A stretch of DNA of 64,000 nt from Deroplatys truncata (GCA_030765065.1 CM060984.1:106125488-106189487); one strand, 5' to 3'; shown: positions 23,574 through 36,275, counted from the first letter of the stretch. Made by a program: numbers and translations. Notes: generated by a model not told the origin, from the letters alone.

Positions 23574-25521
23574 GGCAATAAAATATTCCACAAAACATCA
23601 AAGACTCTCTGGACACACATTCTGGAAACGGGGTAAGAAACTTCCAGAAAATTTTGTTAGCACTTACGATATTTACGCCGGGCGACAGTGTTGCTTATCT
23701 CTGTTTACTTCCGACTTGGTGGCGCCGCCTCCGATAACTTCGGTCATAGTAGCAGCGTCTAAATATCTAACTTCGTATTTATATTACTTTACAGCTTAAG
23801 CTTGGCTTGGAATCTTCTTCGGGGATTTGAGGTTATCTATCACTGTGAATCATTTAAAACGTAATCACTTCATACACGCTATCCCTTCCTCCGAGTGAGA
23901 ACGGAATTTTTTTACTTTATTCATACGACAGCTGGTCTACCACGGCAAGCAGCGAGGCACAAGCTTCGGTGATGTCATTTGCCACAATTGTATTAGAGTA
24001 CAACGATTTTTAGCGAAATGCTTGAAAATGAAGCTAGGTTTATGAATACATTTTCTGTTTCATTCAATATTTTTTCGTCGTAGTAAAGGCAGACTTTTCA
24101 ACCCTGCATAGTATGGAAGAAACTATATTATGCCATTTCTAAAAGTGCCACTTCTTCGTTTGTATCTGAACTGCGAATTCACATATGGCTCCAATGTAAA
24201 TATCTTACTCACAAGAAAAGGCATTACCTTCTCAGTTCGAGTCATGTTGGTAGGCTGAGGACAGCCCAATGGAGTATTAATAGTATGTATCCACCCACGA
24301 TTTAACAGCTTGTAGAGAAAATAGGGTTGTAGGGTGGCGGATGAGAGTGAGATTGAGGGAGTGAAAGGAGGTAGCAAGTTTGCTCCTCAGGATGCAAAGG
24401 CCTTTATGAAACGCTGGTATTATATATCATACAAAGTTTTAATTATGGGGTATTATTGCGAATTTTGCGTCCAAGCATCTCTTGCAAGGATTGTGGAAGA
24501 GACCATGTTGTTTGGAGTTGCTCGTGTGTTACCGTGGTGCCTATATGCAGTGTCGCCTCAAGCGGCGTTGTCCAAGGTTATAATCCCAAGAGACCTAATG
24601 AGGCTGTTGCAATGGAATAGCAATTTTCGTAGAATTTTGCGACCCGGCGCCTAATTTTTTCCTTTACGTATGGAAGCATAAAGCACTCTCACGGGGAAGG
24701 AACGAGACCGCTATTTCTGTATCCTTTGAAGGCTCAACAAACTGAAGTCGCGGCCATGCCCCAGATGTATCAGGCGTATAGAAGTAGAAAGATAATCAAG
24801 GCTCTACAAAGGCGTAGCCTTAAGGCTACTGCAATCTCTGAACTTAGCATGGGGTACAATGAGGCTGTAGTCCCAATGGCCCGGTGCCAGTCTGGGATGT
24901 GTTATTGAAAAGTTGGACCCTTATCTAACTTGACGTCCAAGAAGGTGATGACATTTTTTCCACTGAATCCTTTGACAGAGATAAGAGAGTGTGTGACAGT
25001 TCGCAGGGAAGCGGCGCTTTTCTAACAGAATAACGTAGCAAGTTCCTGTCTGTACAGCACATCAACGTACTGGGCTACGTTGACGCGCTGTAGGTATGTC
25101 GGCCATGAAAACGTTGAAAATCGTAGTAGTAAAAACATTGCATAAACCGCGCAAGTGAGATGACTTTTGATCAGAGCACTCCTAGCGGATTGGCATGTAA
25201 ATTGACTGACGGGAGCTTCAAGCTGCAACATATTGTGATTTAGCTTATGTGTGAAATATCAGACAGGAAACGTAAATAACGAACTATTATTTGCACGGGT
25301 TTTCTTAAAAATTTTAGGATTTTATTTTAGAGTGACAAATTAACTGCCATATAATATACAAATCAAAACTTAACATTCCTTAGTTGCTGATGACAAGACT
25401 GTTTTCATATGTGTAGTAGTCAATACTGAACATTTCACATGCGATATTATGTGCTTCGTACCTGCTCCATGATTTTAGATTTATTACTTAGGCCTGTTTT
25501 CTTCAAATTAGTAATCATGTC
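23574..25521. other. No recognised gene
   Basis: Contains a plus-strand frame of about 106 codons from 24334 (GTG start, FMKRWYYISYKVLIMGYYC) and one of 60 codons at 24726-24905. Neither shows a domain I recognise. GC-richer than the flanks around 24330-24900. Confidence 0.35.
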
Positions 25522-25742
25522 GTTTGGGTGGCTCAGTTGATTAGGTGCTGGCCTTCGGATTCCATGGTCGCGGGTTCAAACCCGGCCTAGACCGATGGTT
25601 TTGAAGTCTGCTTAAAAGCGACAGCCCCATTTCAGTAGATTTTCTAGCATGTAGAAAAACTCCTGCTGGAAGAAATTCCGGCACACCGGTGGCACTGATA
25701 TGATCTTGGCAATTGACAGCATCACTAACAAACAAAATATTT
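25522..25742 (+). repeat. tRNA-derived SINE
   Basis: The tRNA-like head has A box GGTGGCTCAGTTGATTAGG and B box GCGGGTTCAAACCCGG. The body reads AGAAAAACTCCTGCTGGAAG, AAATTCCGGCACACCGGTGG and TGATCTTGGCAATTGACAGC, a body type common in SINEs of many insects. The 3' end (ACAAACAAAATATTTAT) abuts the R860 copy at 25743 with no spacer. Confidence 0.75.
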
Positions 25743-26621
25743 ATTACTTTCTCTACTACGTATAGTAAGTAGGGGAAGTATTGCATTCCACCCAAAAATT
25801 CGATACCGAGATTTCACCGGAAATACATGTTTTGAGACCCACTGAATCCAAAAAAAGCATTTTTAGAAACATGTCCGTGTGTGTGTCTGTGTGTGTGTGT
25901 GTGTCTGTGTGCGTGTGTGTGTGTCTGTGAACAGCATAACTCAAAAACGAACAGTCGGATAAACACCAAACTTGGTATTTAGGTTCAGTATCTTCCAGAG
26001 ATGCGACACGAAGGTTTTCAAGAAAATCCCCCCACCCCAGACTACCCTTTACATGGAACATTTTTCGAAAATTTTAATTTTCTCAAAAATGGCTCTAACG
26101 ATTTTGATGAAAATATCATATGTTTAACATAATGTCATGAGAAATGAAATGTATATCTCGAATTTTCTGGGAATGTCTCCAAAAGTATTCTTCATTGTGA
26201 ACGACTTTTGCATAACTGGTAAACCGTAAGAGAAAGACAGAATTTTACTACACAAAAAATGTAGATCGCGTTAAATTACACAACCTATGTTATATACATT
26301 TCTTTTGTTGAGTGAACCGTTTTCGAGATATTGCTTGTTATTTCCTTAAATTTTTCAGTACTTATACTTTTTCTCAAATTCGTTATTCATTTTTTTTATG
26401 TCCTGGACATGCAAAGAGAATGGAATGCGCCACATAGCAACCAGCGTTAAAATATTTGACTATCGCTTATAACCTACCATATTCCGCTTGCATCTACAAG
26501 AAAATTACCAATAAGATTGACATCTCGATATCTCGATTAACATGAAGCATATGGAGAATAGGCGTTTGTAAAATTAGATTGTACAAGAGTAGAGAAAGTC
26601 ATGTGAGTGTAACACATCAGA
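25743..26621 (-). repeat. R860 full-length young copy, left arm of an inverted pair
   Basis: Starts TACTTTCTCTACTACGTATA and ends GTAGAGAAAGTCATGTGAG, then ACACATCAGA and a T-run. It contains the GT microsatellite, the block GAACAGCATAACTCAAAAAC and the AAAAAAT junction between the two internal modules (about 26390-26402). A minus-strand frame (MFHVKGSLGWGDFLENLRVA..., 25756-26061) is identical over about 50 residues to that of the copy at 27596-28460, in keeping with their recent common origin. Confidence 0.85.
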
Positions 26622-27595
26622 TTTTTTTTCCAAATAATCGCGAAGCATATGCTGCGTTTATGAGATTTACTCTCCTCCCTAGGTAACTAAGGAAACCAGG
26701 ACTGTCCGAATTTTGCTAGAGATGAAATGTGTGAAAGGTGCAGTTTTTTCTTTAAAAAATGTTTATTTTTTAACAAATCATGTGTGCAGAGACAGTCGAT
26801 GAAAGAGATGAAATTCTTAAACGAGCCGTAGTCCACTGAGTTAAAAGTTAAACGATATTTATGGCGTGAGGATAAGGAAAACTGTCGGAAAAATATTCGA
26901 ATTTCGCCCTTCAGGACTTATATAAAGGTATGCCGTATGTTTCAAAAGTAAAGTACTCGTACAACGATCTAGTACACCTGAAACAAAGTTGCCAATTTCT
27001 GGATGTTAGTACATCGTACCAACCACTCAGAATTATATATTTATGTTTAAAATTGCTGTAAATCTAAACAAATAATAATATTGAAACAACACTGACGATA
27101 ATCATGTTAATTTTTATGGTCCTTACAATATCGATGACTATAGCCAGGATTAGCGCACCTGTTTCTCGATTTGCTCATCCTCACTCTGAACATCATTTAT
27201 TGTTATAAAGTTTAACATTTCAATGACTTGTAAATTTTCAGACTCACCACATTTTTTGACAAAATGGGATGACAATGATTCCATTTACTGTATCCAGTGC
27301 TAGTCTATATTTCAGTTTTTATTAAACACAGTTTAGGAAAAACTTTTTCGCAAGAAGCGTTGCTATACAGCAACGAAATCACTGTACAAATTCCGTTAGT
27401 TCTTTTAAATCGTTATGTTCATCAAGGTTGTACATGTGTTTAACAGCACCCCTTAAGCTATCAGTTTCGGACATGTTCTTTGTTTAGCAGGAATGTCACT
27501 TATTCGGAGTTTTCTCTACTGGTCATCAGGTTTTTGTGTAGTACCGTGTTCACTGAGATTAAAAATTCTAGGCAAACTGGAAAAGAGAGAAAAAA
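26622..27595. other. Spacer between inverted R860 copies
   Basis: About 970 bp of AT-rich DNA with no recognised gene. No homology with other parts of the window was seen. Confidence 0.45.
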
Positions 27596-28460
27596 TCTGA
27601 TGTGTTACACTCACATGACTTTCTCTACTCTTGTACAATCTAATTTTACAAACGCTTATTCTCCATATGCTTCATGTTAATCGAGATATCGAGATGTTAA
27701 TCTTATTGGTAATTTTCTTGTAGATGCAAGGGAAATATGGTAGCTTTTAAGCGATAGTCAAATATTTTAACGCTGGTTGCTATGTGACGCATTCCATTCT
27801 CTTTGCATGTCCAGGACATAAAAAAATGAATAACGAATTTGGGAAAAAGTATAAGTATTGGAAAATTTAAGGAAATAACAAGCAATATCTCGAAAACGGT
27901 TCACTCAACAAAAGAAATGTATATGACATAAGTTGTGTATTTTAACGCGATCTACATTTTCGTGTAGTAAAATTTTGTCTATCTCCTATGGTTTACCAGT
28001 TATGCAAAAGTCGTTCACAATGAAGAATACTTTTGGAGACATTCCCAGAAAATTCGAGATATACATTTCATTTTTCATGACATTATCTTAAACATATGAT
28101 ATTTTCATCAAAATCGTTAGAGCCATTTTTGAGAAAATTAAAATTTTCGAAAAATGTTCCATGTAAAGGGTAGTCTGGGGTGGGGGGATTTTCTTGAAAA
28201 CCTTCGTGTCGCATCTCTGGAAGATACTGAACCTAAATACCAAGTTTGGTGCTTATCCGACTGTTCGTTTTTGAGTTATGCTGTTCACAGACACACAGAC
28301 ACACACACACACAGACACACACACGGAAATGTTTCCAAAAATGCTTTTTTTGTATTCAGGAGGTCTCAAAACATGTATTTCCGGTGAAATCTCGGTATCG
28401 AATTTTTGGGTGGAATGCAATACTTCCCCTACTTACTATACATGGTAAAGAAAGTAAAAA
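27596..28460 (+). repeat. R860 full-length young copy, reference orientation
   Basis: It begins TCTGATGTGTTACACTCACA, then TGACTTTCTCTACTCTTGTA. Module A runs to CCAGGACATAAAAAAA (about 27828) and module B from TGAATAACGAATTTGGG to AAAGTAAAAA. In module B are the block TTCGTGTCGCATCTCTGGAA, TGCTGTTCACAG, a CA tract (28291-28324), GAATTTTTGGGTGGAATGCA and the end hairpin around CTTACTATACATGGTAAAG. Open over FHVKGSLGWGDF...(28154-28387) but without recognised protein homology. Confidence 0.85.
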
Positions 28461-29110
28461 TCGAAGGAGTTTTTGTGGGATATGCTTTAGACTTTGGAGG
28501 AATGGTGACAGACCATGAGGGTAAACATTTAGATAGGAATCAGGTTTAGTTGCGTCATTCACTAGTACATCAGAATGAGGAAGAAGGTAGTGTTGTTAGA
28601 TTCCTTTTATTTTCCTGTTGTGACAAACACAGCAGGGATATAATCGCATTTTTAGCCGGTATTGTACATCGTACAAACGATTAAATTATCATATGCTCCC
28701 ATAATTATGCTACGCGCCTGCAAATCTGACTCAAATATAGAATATATTAACTAGATACTTTCTGATTTCACTCATCTTTCGCGTAGTTCTATCCCTTAAC
28801 AAAGAACTCCAGGTCCTTCAGTGAGGCTGTGATAGGACATTTTCAATAAGAAGTCAGTTGCCAAGTGAAATAGCTGTTTCCAGACACAAAATGTCAACAT
28901 CAGCTTCTTCTGCTTTATTGCATCTCAAACCAATGGGATTAAAGATGTCAAATATTTTGATAACTTTCAAACAAAAGTGTACTGTCACTCAGTCCAACTC
29001 CCATAAGTATTTCTTTTTTTGGTGCGTATTTTACCTATGTACAGTCATAATTTCAAACCAAAGGATCCTGAAATAAACAGCAAGGAAGAGTTGATTTTAC
29101 TTCCTACGTT
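28461..29110. other. No recognisable feature
   Basis: Unassigned. Confidence 0.4.
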
Positions 29111-30014
29111 TACTGTCTCTACCACGTACATAATAAGTAGAGGTGGTGTTGCATTCCACCCAATTTGATATCGGGATTTCAACGGAAATACATGTTTTGA
29201 GGACCTCGGATTAAAAAAAAGCATTTCCAGACAAAGTTCCGTATGCATGTATGAGTGTGTGTTTGCGTGTGTGTGTGTGTATGTGAACAGCATAACTCAA
29301 AAATGACTATTCGGATAAATACCAAACTGGGTATTTAGGTTCAGTACCTTCAAAGATGCTACACAAAGATTTTCAAGAAAATCCCTCTATCCGCAACTAA
29401 CCTTTATATGAAACATTTTTCGAAAACTTTTATTTCTTAAAAATTACTAGCAGGTTTGATTAAAATACTATATATATATATATATATATATATATCAATC
29501 ATATTTACATGACAAATAAAATGCACATCTTAAATTTTCTGGAAATAGCCTGTGAATTCCACTCCATTCACAAGGAATTTTATTATATAACTGGTAAACA
29601 TTAGGGAATAACGAAATGTACAAGACAAAAAATGTAGATATCTTTAAAGTACACAATTCATTTCGAATAACCTTTCTGTGGCAACAGCCATTTCCGAGAT
29701 ATTGGTTATTAATGGTTCAAATTGTTCACTAACCTGGCATTCCTTTAAAGTCTCGTCGATTTTCAGTTGTTTCTCGCAATGGCATGGAAAGAGTACGAAA
29801 TTTTAAGGCCAGCCTATATCGTCCAGTTTTTAAACATCTGACTATTGCTTTTCTCTTTGCACTTATAAAGAAATATGCAACATGGCTATATTCCGCAAAT
29901 ATTTATCTCCAGTAAAATGAAGCAGATGGAAAGATAAACTCTCGTAAGAATAAAATGTATAGCCAATAATAAACACTAAAGGGTAGAGAAAGTTATGTGT
30001 ATGTAACACATCAC
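29111..30014 (-). repeat. R860 full-length copy, older
   Basis: Landmarks in order are TCTCTACCACGTACATAATA, GGGATTTCAACGG, a GT core (about 29258-29280), GAACAGCATAACTCAAAAAT, a (TA)n tract at 29468-29495 in the middle of module B, AACTGGTAAACATTAGGG, TCCGAGATATTGG and GGTAGAGAAAGTTATGTG. Module A/B junction lacks the A-run seen in young copies. Confidence 0.75.
29468..29495 (+). repeat. (TA)n microsatellite inside R860
   Basis: Fourteen TA units expanded from the short AT block seen at the same place in other copies. Confidence 0.9.
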
Positions 30015-31409
30015 ATTCTTTCATGAGCATTCTTTACATATGCAGGACACACATGATGTTGAAATTTAGGCTTATAATTCGTGTATTAATCGAATGTGTT
30101 TATGTTTACCTGGAACTCTAGAAGCCTGAGTGTTCACATCTGTTACGAGTAAGAAAACAAAGTGCAGCGAGTGCTGTAGCAAATCAAAACAAATGCATAT
30201 GATGTTTTCCAGTGTACACCTGTTCCATCTACCTTATCTCTTCCCTGTCAACTATTTATTTTAGTGAAACCGTCAGATTTTGTTGCATCAAATCACAGCT
30301 AAGGGTAACCAATTTCGCTTTGATTTCTGGAGGATAATCTGGATGAACCTTCGAGTTTCTTTGGCTTGTTATTTAATGAGAAATGTGTCTTTAAAAGCTA
30401 TAAGTCAACTTAATTTTTTAGATACAGCGTTATATCAGTCAATTATAGAACGTTATATGCCACCGACACTCCAGAGACCAGGGTTTGACTATCTCACCTT
30501 TTTGGTTCTTTTGTTGACGAAAACCATTATTAACCGAGTCCTCAATTTTTCCAAACGAAGTAATCTAAGTTTAAATAATAATTCAACAAGGTTTCCTTTC
30601 TAAGTCTTAATTTACAAATCCATATTTCATTTTTATGTATGATTCATATCGCGATGATTTAGATTTAGACTGAATTACGTTAAGCGAATATTCACTGGTG
30701 GCCATATTGACCCGTGAATATAGAATATGTCAAGAAAAGTACAATTTGGTTACATATATAAATAAGCATTACACATGAATAGATAACATAATATAATACA
30801 TAAATTAAGGAAAAGATGACAAAGGAAGCATAGGTACAATTAAAGAAACAACAAAATATACAAATATTTCCCAGCAGTTAAAGAGCTTATATATGCAGAT
30901 AGAAACAACTTTTGTTACATATAAATGGAACACTTAATGTTATTTTACGTTGTTACTGGGCTTTTATAGCCTGTGCGTCCCGTTATTTCATAATTTATTT
31001 GCAATATATAGCATTGTTTGTCAGTTTAATTTTCAATGTTGGTAATGGGTTTTATATATTTAATAGCTTAGATTAATTCCAATGCAGGCATCATATGCTA
31101 TAATTTGTCTTTAAAAACAATAAAATACTCTCTACAGAGCTATATTATAAGTTACCATCAGAATACTTTGTCGATCAAATAATGTTTTACAGAACAAAAT
31201 GACTGAGTAAAGGTTCTCTTTAACAACAGTTTTGAAAACATTGAAATTGTCAATTTTTTGCTTAAGTTCAGTGGAAAAAGAATTATTTTAAGGTTTCAGA
31301 ATATATAACTTTCTGAAACAAGACATTTGTGCATTACTATGCTTATTTGTCACATAAATATATTCTAGAAGTACTATTGTAATCAAAATTGGAGTCATTG
31401 TTCTAAAAA
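30015..31409. other. No gene recognised
   Basis: Very AT-rich. A 107-codon plus-strand frame (30280-30603) has no recognised domain and sits in low-complexity surroundings. Confidence 0.4.
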
Positions 31410-31703
31410 TTACTTTTAGATAACTTTTTCGTGTAAAATGTAGTTTGAATGGAGGATTTCCTTAAAAATCTTTGTATCACATCCTTAGAAACTACTGCAC
31501 TTAAATATAAAATTTGGCATTTACTGAACAGTTCCTTTTAGAGATAAGCTGATCATTAAACACGCAGACATTTTTCTAAAAATATTTTTTTTATTCAGGA
31601 GGCCTCAAAACATGCATTTCCGGTGAAATCACTGCATCAATTTTTTGGGTGGAATATGTTACTTCTTACCTATTATAGGTAGCTGGCAGAGAAAGTAAAA
31701 AGA
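31410..31703 (+). repeat. R860 fragment, right third
   Basis: Contains GTGTAAAATGTAGTTTGAAT, CTTTGTATCACATCC, a core without the CA tract, CAGGAGGCCTCAAAACATGC, TTTCCGGTGAAATC, TTTTTGGGTGGAAT and the GCAGAGAAAGTAAAAAG end. The left part is missing. Confidence 0.6.
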
Positions 31704-32902
31704 GGTATTTTTTATCCGTTACATGAAACGTACAGCATGTTTTAACAAACTGCTGAAAACAAGCTGGTACTATGCACTTTATGGCGAGATTAGGTAGAAA
31801 ACAAGAGAAAGCCTGAGCTTTAGCAACCACATATCCCTGCATGGAAAAGCAAAGGGGTAGGTGGAAGTTATGAACAAGCAAACAAACAGCAAAGCCTACC
31901 CGCGTAATAGAATAAAGAATGTGAAAATATATGTATTAAGGGGAGAGCTTAGGGCTCGGCAGCATCCCGAAAACAGCGAGGAAGTTCCATAAAGTCCATA
32001 AAGAACGCGGCGAGGAGTAAAGAAAAGCTGGATAACACAAGCCGATTGCAAAACAGCTGGAGTGGAATGGGGAAAATAGCAGAAAGGCAAAGAAGTAGAA
32101 AGGGAAGACAGAATAATAAACACCTAGCGAAGACGTGCACAAAAATATGCCTAATACATGCGGTTTAGCTTACCTGAGATGCCTCATTTGTGAGAAGGGA
32201 AGACCTATTAATTTATACAAATATAAGTTGTCATCAGGCTTAGAATTTTACGTGTCTGTTAAATTAGCGATGCGTACTTTTAAGGAGTAAACACAAAGTA
32301 TAAGTGTCATCTCTTCATAAATACTCTAAAACTGAGTTTAGAGGTTTTTTGTTTAAAGAAAGGTTTTTGTTTACGATAGCTGAAAAATGTAGTGATAAAA
32401 CATACATTCGTATTTCTTTAACTAACCCTTTCACTGTCTCTTATGTTAAAGAAACTCGTTAATGTAGTGTACACTGGGTGCAAAAAAAAGTGGCGATTTA
32501 ATGAACCGCGTGCTAAGTTGGTAGGAGATTTCGCTCCGTACATGGCACCATCCCGCCCCTTACATAGTTCTTGCTACCAAGTTCATTGGTGACTTTTGCA
32601 TAGCCTTTTTTCGCGATGGCGGATGTACACTAGAGGCTAGGATCCAAGACAGTTTTAGATTCGTTGAAAAAGCATAACCAACTCAGTTCTATTAATTGCT
32701 ATTCCGTAAGCTGGAAAAGAAGAATCAGAGTGAAAAAGTATGTAAGCTGACATTGGGGTATTTTATCTCCAGAGAAGTTTAGAATGCCTTGTGTTTTACC
32801 GTGAAAAATGGATTGAAATGGAGAATTTCATGATGTGTTATCATAGAGTAGCGGTACGTTAAGCTTAAGATCGGTGGTTGGAATCCTGACTATGGCATTG
32901 CA
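31704..32902. other. No recognisable feature
   Basis: Unassigned. A segment at 32470-32650 (starting CACTGGGTGCAAAAAAAAGT, with CGCGATGGCGGATG) could be a transposon end but no partner end was found. Confidence 0.35.
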
Positions 32903-33817
32903 TTTTTACTTTCTCTACTACGTATAGTAAGTAGGGGAAGACGTATTGTATTCCACCCAAAAATTCGTAACCCAGATTTCACCGGAAATACATGTTTTGA
33001 GACCCCCTGAATCCAAAAAAAAAAAGCATTTTTGGAAACATGTCCGTGTGTGTAACTGTCTGTGTGTCTCTGTGAACAGCATAACTCAGAAACGAACAGT
33101 CGGATAAACATCAAACTTGGTATTTAGGTTCAGTATCTTCCAGAGATGTGACACGAAGGTTTTCAGGAAAATCCCCCCCCAGATTACCCTTTACATGGAA
33201 CATTTTTCGAAAATTTTAATTTTCTCAAAAATGACTCTTAACGATTTTGATTAAAATATCATATGTTTAAGATATTTTCATGACAAATAAAATGTATAGG
33301 TGTCTTAAATTTTCTGGGAATTTCTCCAAAAGTATTCTTCACTGTGAACGACTTTTGCATAACTGGTAAACCATAAGAGATACACAAACTTTTACTACAC
33401 AACAAATGTAGATCGCGTTAAAATACACAATTTATGCCATATACATTTTTTTTGTTGAGTGAACCATTTTCGAGATATTGCTTGTCATTCCTTTAAATTT
33501 TTTAATACTTATTTTCTCAAATGGGAATTCGTTATTCATTTTTTTGTCTTGGATATGCAAAGAGTATTAATCTATGGCAAAGGGAATGGTGCTGCACCTA
33601 GCAACCAGCTATTACGAAATATGTATATGCTTAAAGGCTACTGTATTTCTATATTGCCCTTGTAAATATATATTCCCCTTACATCTACAAGAAAATTAGC
33701 AATTAGATATAGTCTGCAAATGTTTGTCTCGATTAACATGAAGTAGATGAAGAATAAGCGTTTTTAAAAATAGTTTGTACAAGAGTAGAGAAAGTCATGT
33801 GAGTGTAACACATCAGA
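32903..33817 (-). repeat. R860 full-length young copy with long module A'
   Basis: Starts TTTTTACTTTCTCTACTACG, has a short GT core (about 33045-33070) and the module junction at 33536-33546, and ends GAGTAGAGAAAGTCATGTGA. Its module A is the longer A' variant, with an extra segment containing GCAAAGAGTATTAATC and CAAAGGGAATGGTGCTGC, also seen in the array at 57218-57490 and 58340-58617. Confidence 0.85.
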
Positions 33818-34160
33818 TTTTTAATTCTGATTCTACTTTTCCACAGTAATTAGTATTATGTTAAATAAATTTTATTATCAGAGATTTGCAAGAAAATGAA
33901 TATAATGTCACCAACTCTTTTCAAGTAATGGGAAATGCTGTGTTTTGCAAACTTTTCTATAATGCTTTTTCCATATTAGGTGGTTTATTTCTTGTAACTC
34001 AATACCTTACTATTCTAGTTTGTGATATTTTGTAATTAAAATCAGTATCTCTGTTTCTCTAGCAAACAATTAGTATAAGGTAATAATAATAATAATGATA
34101 ATAACCAATAATGCCTTAACTTATTAAATCAGTTATTCATGTAAAATATTCTATTTATTA
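33818..34160. other. No recognisable feature
   Basis: AT-rich, with a short TAA/ATA low-complexity patch near 34080. Confidence 0.4.
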
Positions 34161-34182
34161 AACTACTTTCTTCACATGTACC

Positions 34183-34371
34183 TTAGTTTTCCTTTGTATC
34201 GCGTTGCGATATATTTCTGAAGCTTCTGGTTTCATGTGGACTGTATTTCTTCCACCAGTTAAATGCTGTTCCTGGAGATATTCTATAGCTCGCAGCCCTC
34301 GCTGCACTATAACCTTGTTCATTGAGGACAATAATTTTCGGTTTGTTGTCCATATCCTTTGTTGCTTTCAA
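34183..34371 (-). pseudogene. Possible Tc1-like transposase N-terminal fragment
   Basis: A 62-codon minus-strand frame contains IIVLNEQGYSAARAAS followed by AFNWWKKY. This resembles the first helix-turn-helix of Tc1-type transposases. No catalytic domain or terminal repeats are nearby. The match is short and could be fortuitous. Confidence 0.35.
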
Positions 34372-34629
34372 ATAACATATAATAAAGAGGACATTATTTA
34401 CAAGCCTGATTCATCCAATTACTTCGCTTTATTAGCTACTTGTAATGAGAGCGTCCCCTTACGATTTCCATGCACTTAATTTTAAATTGTAATTTTATGA
34501 CTTAAGCGTATGGCTTGTAAGCTCTACGAGATAAAAATAAATATCGAACACATTACATTGGTCTTATCCCCTTGTCTAATTGACCACTGTTCATTGGTTA
34601 GGGTTTTAGGTGACAGCAGAAAATAAAAG

Positions 34630-34950
34630 AAGGATACAGACAGCTGAAATTAAATTTATCAGACCTATAGCAGGATACACAAGACTGGATAAAAAGCCAA
34701 ACAACGAAATAAGGCAAAAATTAAAAATAGAAGAGTTAAATAAAGTAACAATATATTATAGAAATAGCCGGAAATAACACTTAGAAAGAATGTCATTAAA
34801 TAGGATACCTCGAGCAACATACAACTACAGACCCCAAGGATACAGAAACCCAGGACGACCAAAAAAGAGATGGACACAACAAGATTTTGGAGCCGGAACA
34901 GGCTAAACGGCTTAAAACCGTGAAGTAAAAGAAGAAGACTAATAATAGAA
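34630..34950 (+). pseudogene. LINE 3' end
   Basis: In one frame the translation AEIKFIRPIAGYTRLDKKP is followed by KIEELNKVTIYYR, HLERM and then NPGRPKKRWTQQDFGAGTG. This matches the extreme C terminus common in non-LTR retrotransposon polyproteins (AE.KFLR..AGYTR, HLERM, PGRPRKRW). One in-frame stop is present, and everything upstream is missing, as expected for a strongly 5'-truncated copy. The final block resembles 48670-48780. Confidence 0.7.
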
Positions 34951-35289
34951 GGACAGATTTTGTGAGTGCCTTGCAGCCATTCAGGTAAGATGCTTCTGTT
35001 TCCCCACCCGTTTCGTCGCTCACTTTTGTTCAAACCAATAAGAGATTTGCACATCCGGGTAGTGTGGAACGCAACTGATAAGGGGTTCTGCCAACATTAA
35101 ATAAAGAAGCATCGGTACGTGTTTTTTTTTTCACCGGACCGTACACTACTTGTGATCAAGACTGGTTGGCTTACTGTTTCTAGCTAGCTATTGCAGGATT
35201 CAGTTTTAAGAGTTTCAATTTGATTTCACCTAGTTGACTATTATTTTGCATTATACTAATTAATTTCCTTTTTTAGTTTCTCTGCGAGG
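34951..35289. other. No recognisable feature
   Basis: May include the LINE 3' untranslated region at its left edge. Nothing else seen. Confidence 0.35.
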
Positions 35290-35400
35290 TATCCAGTAGA
35301 TAGAGAAGGTATTATGTTCCACCCAAAGTTCAATATCAAGATTGGGTTAAACTCAAAACTTGGTACTTGAAGTTCGGCATCTTCCAAGGATGGGTAGCAA
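35290..35400 (-). repeat. R860 fragment with internal deletion
   Basis: TAGAGAAGGTATTATGTTCC and AATATCAAGATT represent the R860 end. These jump directly to AACTCAAAACTTGGTACTTG and CATCTTCCAAGGATG, with the microsatellite core deleted. Confidence 0.55.
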
Positions 35401-35413
35401 AAATACGGAAAAA

Positions 35414-36275
35414 TCGGATGTACTGCACTCATACGACTTTCTCTACTCTTGTAGAAACCATTTTACAAACGCTTGTTCTCCGTCTACTTCATGTTAATCG
35501 ATATAAACATTTACAGAAACTTATTACTAATTTTCTTGTAGGCGCAAGGGAATGTGGTAGGCTTTGAGCAATAGTCAAATGTTTTAAGAGCTGGTTGATA
35601 GGTTGAGCATTCCATTCTCTTTGCATGTCCAGGACATAAACAAACGGATAACGGATTCTCATTTGAGAAAAAGTATAAGTATTGGAAAATTCAAACAAAT
35701 AACAAGGAATATCTCGGAAATGGTTCACTACACAAAAAGATGTATATGACGTAAATTGTGCGTTTTAAGGAGATCTATATTTTTTGTGTAGAAAAATGTT
35801 GTCTATCTCATACGGTTTATCAGTTATGCAAAATCAATTCAGAATGAAGGACTTTGGGGATATTCCCATAAAATTCAAGATATATATTTCATTTGTTATG
35901 AAAATATCTTGAATATTTAAGATTTTAATCGAAATCGTTAGTCATTTTTGAGAAAATCAAAATTTTCAAAAAATGTTCCATGTAAGGAGCAGTTTGGGAT
36001 GGGGAATTTTCTGGAAAATCTTTGTGTCGCATCTTTGAAGGCCACTAAACCTAAATACCAAGTTTGGCATTTATCCGTCTTTTAGTTTTTGTGTTATGAT
36101 GGTCACAGTCACAGACACACAGACAGGCACACACACGGACCTTTTTATAAAAATACATTTTTGGGCGATTTAGAGAACCTCAAAATATGAATTTTTGGTG
36201 AAATTTTGGTATCGAATTTTTGGGTGGAATGCAATACTTCGCCTACTTACTATACGTAGTTGAGAAAGCAAAAAT
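35414..36275 (+). repeat. R860 full-length copy
   Basis: Begins TCGGATGTACTGCACTCATA, then GACTTTCTCTACTCTTGTAG, and continues through the whole series to a short CA core (about 36107-36138), TTTTTGGGTGGAATGCAATA and GTTGAGAAAGCAAAAA. It is immediately followed by another R860 piece in the opposite orientation. Confidence 0.8.

Noticed and set aside
24334-24651. 106-codon frame as a cysteine-containing host protein
   Set aside because: It starts with GTG, shows no recognised domain and has no supporting splice or promoter signals, so it is only mentioned in the region note.
25756-26061. Histidine/threonine-rich HTHTDTHTHT peptide as a possible metal-binding protein
   Set aside because: The run is the translated CA/GT core of R860 and varies in length between copies.
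27596-28460. R860 as a Helitron (starts with TC after A, hairpin near the end)
   Set aside because: The end is GAAAGTAAAAA, not CTRR, and the hairpin around TACTATACGTAGTA is too close to a symmetrical inverted end. The terminal inverted repeat argues against a Helitron.
34665-35054. 129-codon minus-strand frame, hydrophobic, looking like a membrane protein
   Set aside because: Its upper half is antisense to the LINE 3' end (34630-34950), whose plus strand encodes the GRPKKRW motif. Hydrophobicity comes from the complement of a lysine-rich frame.
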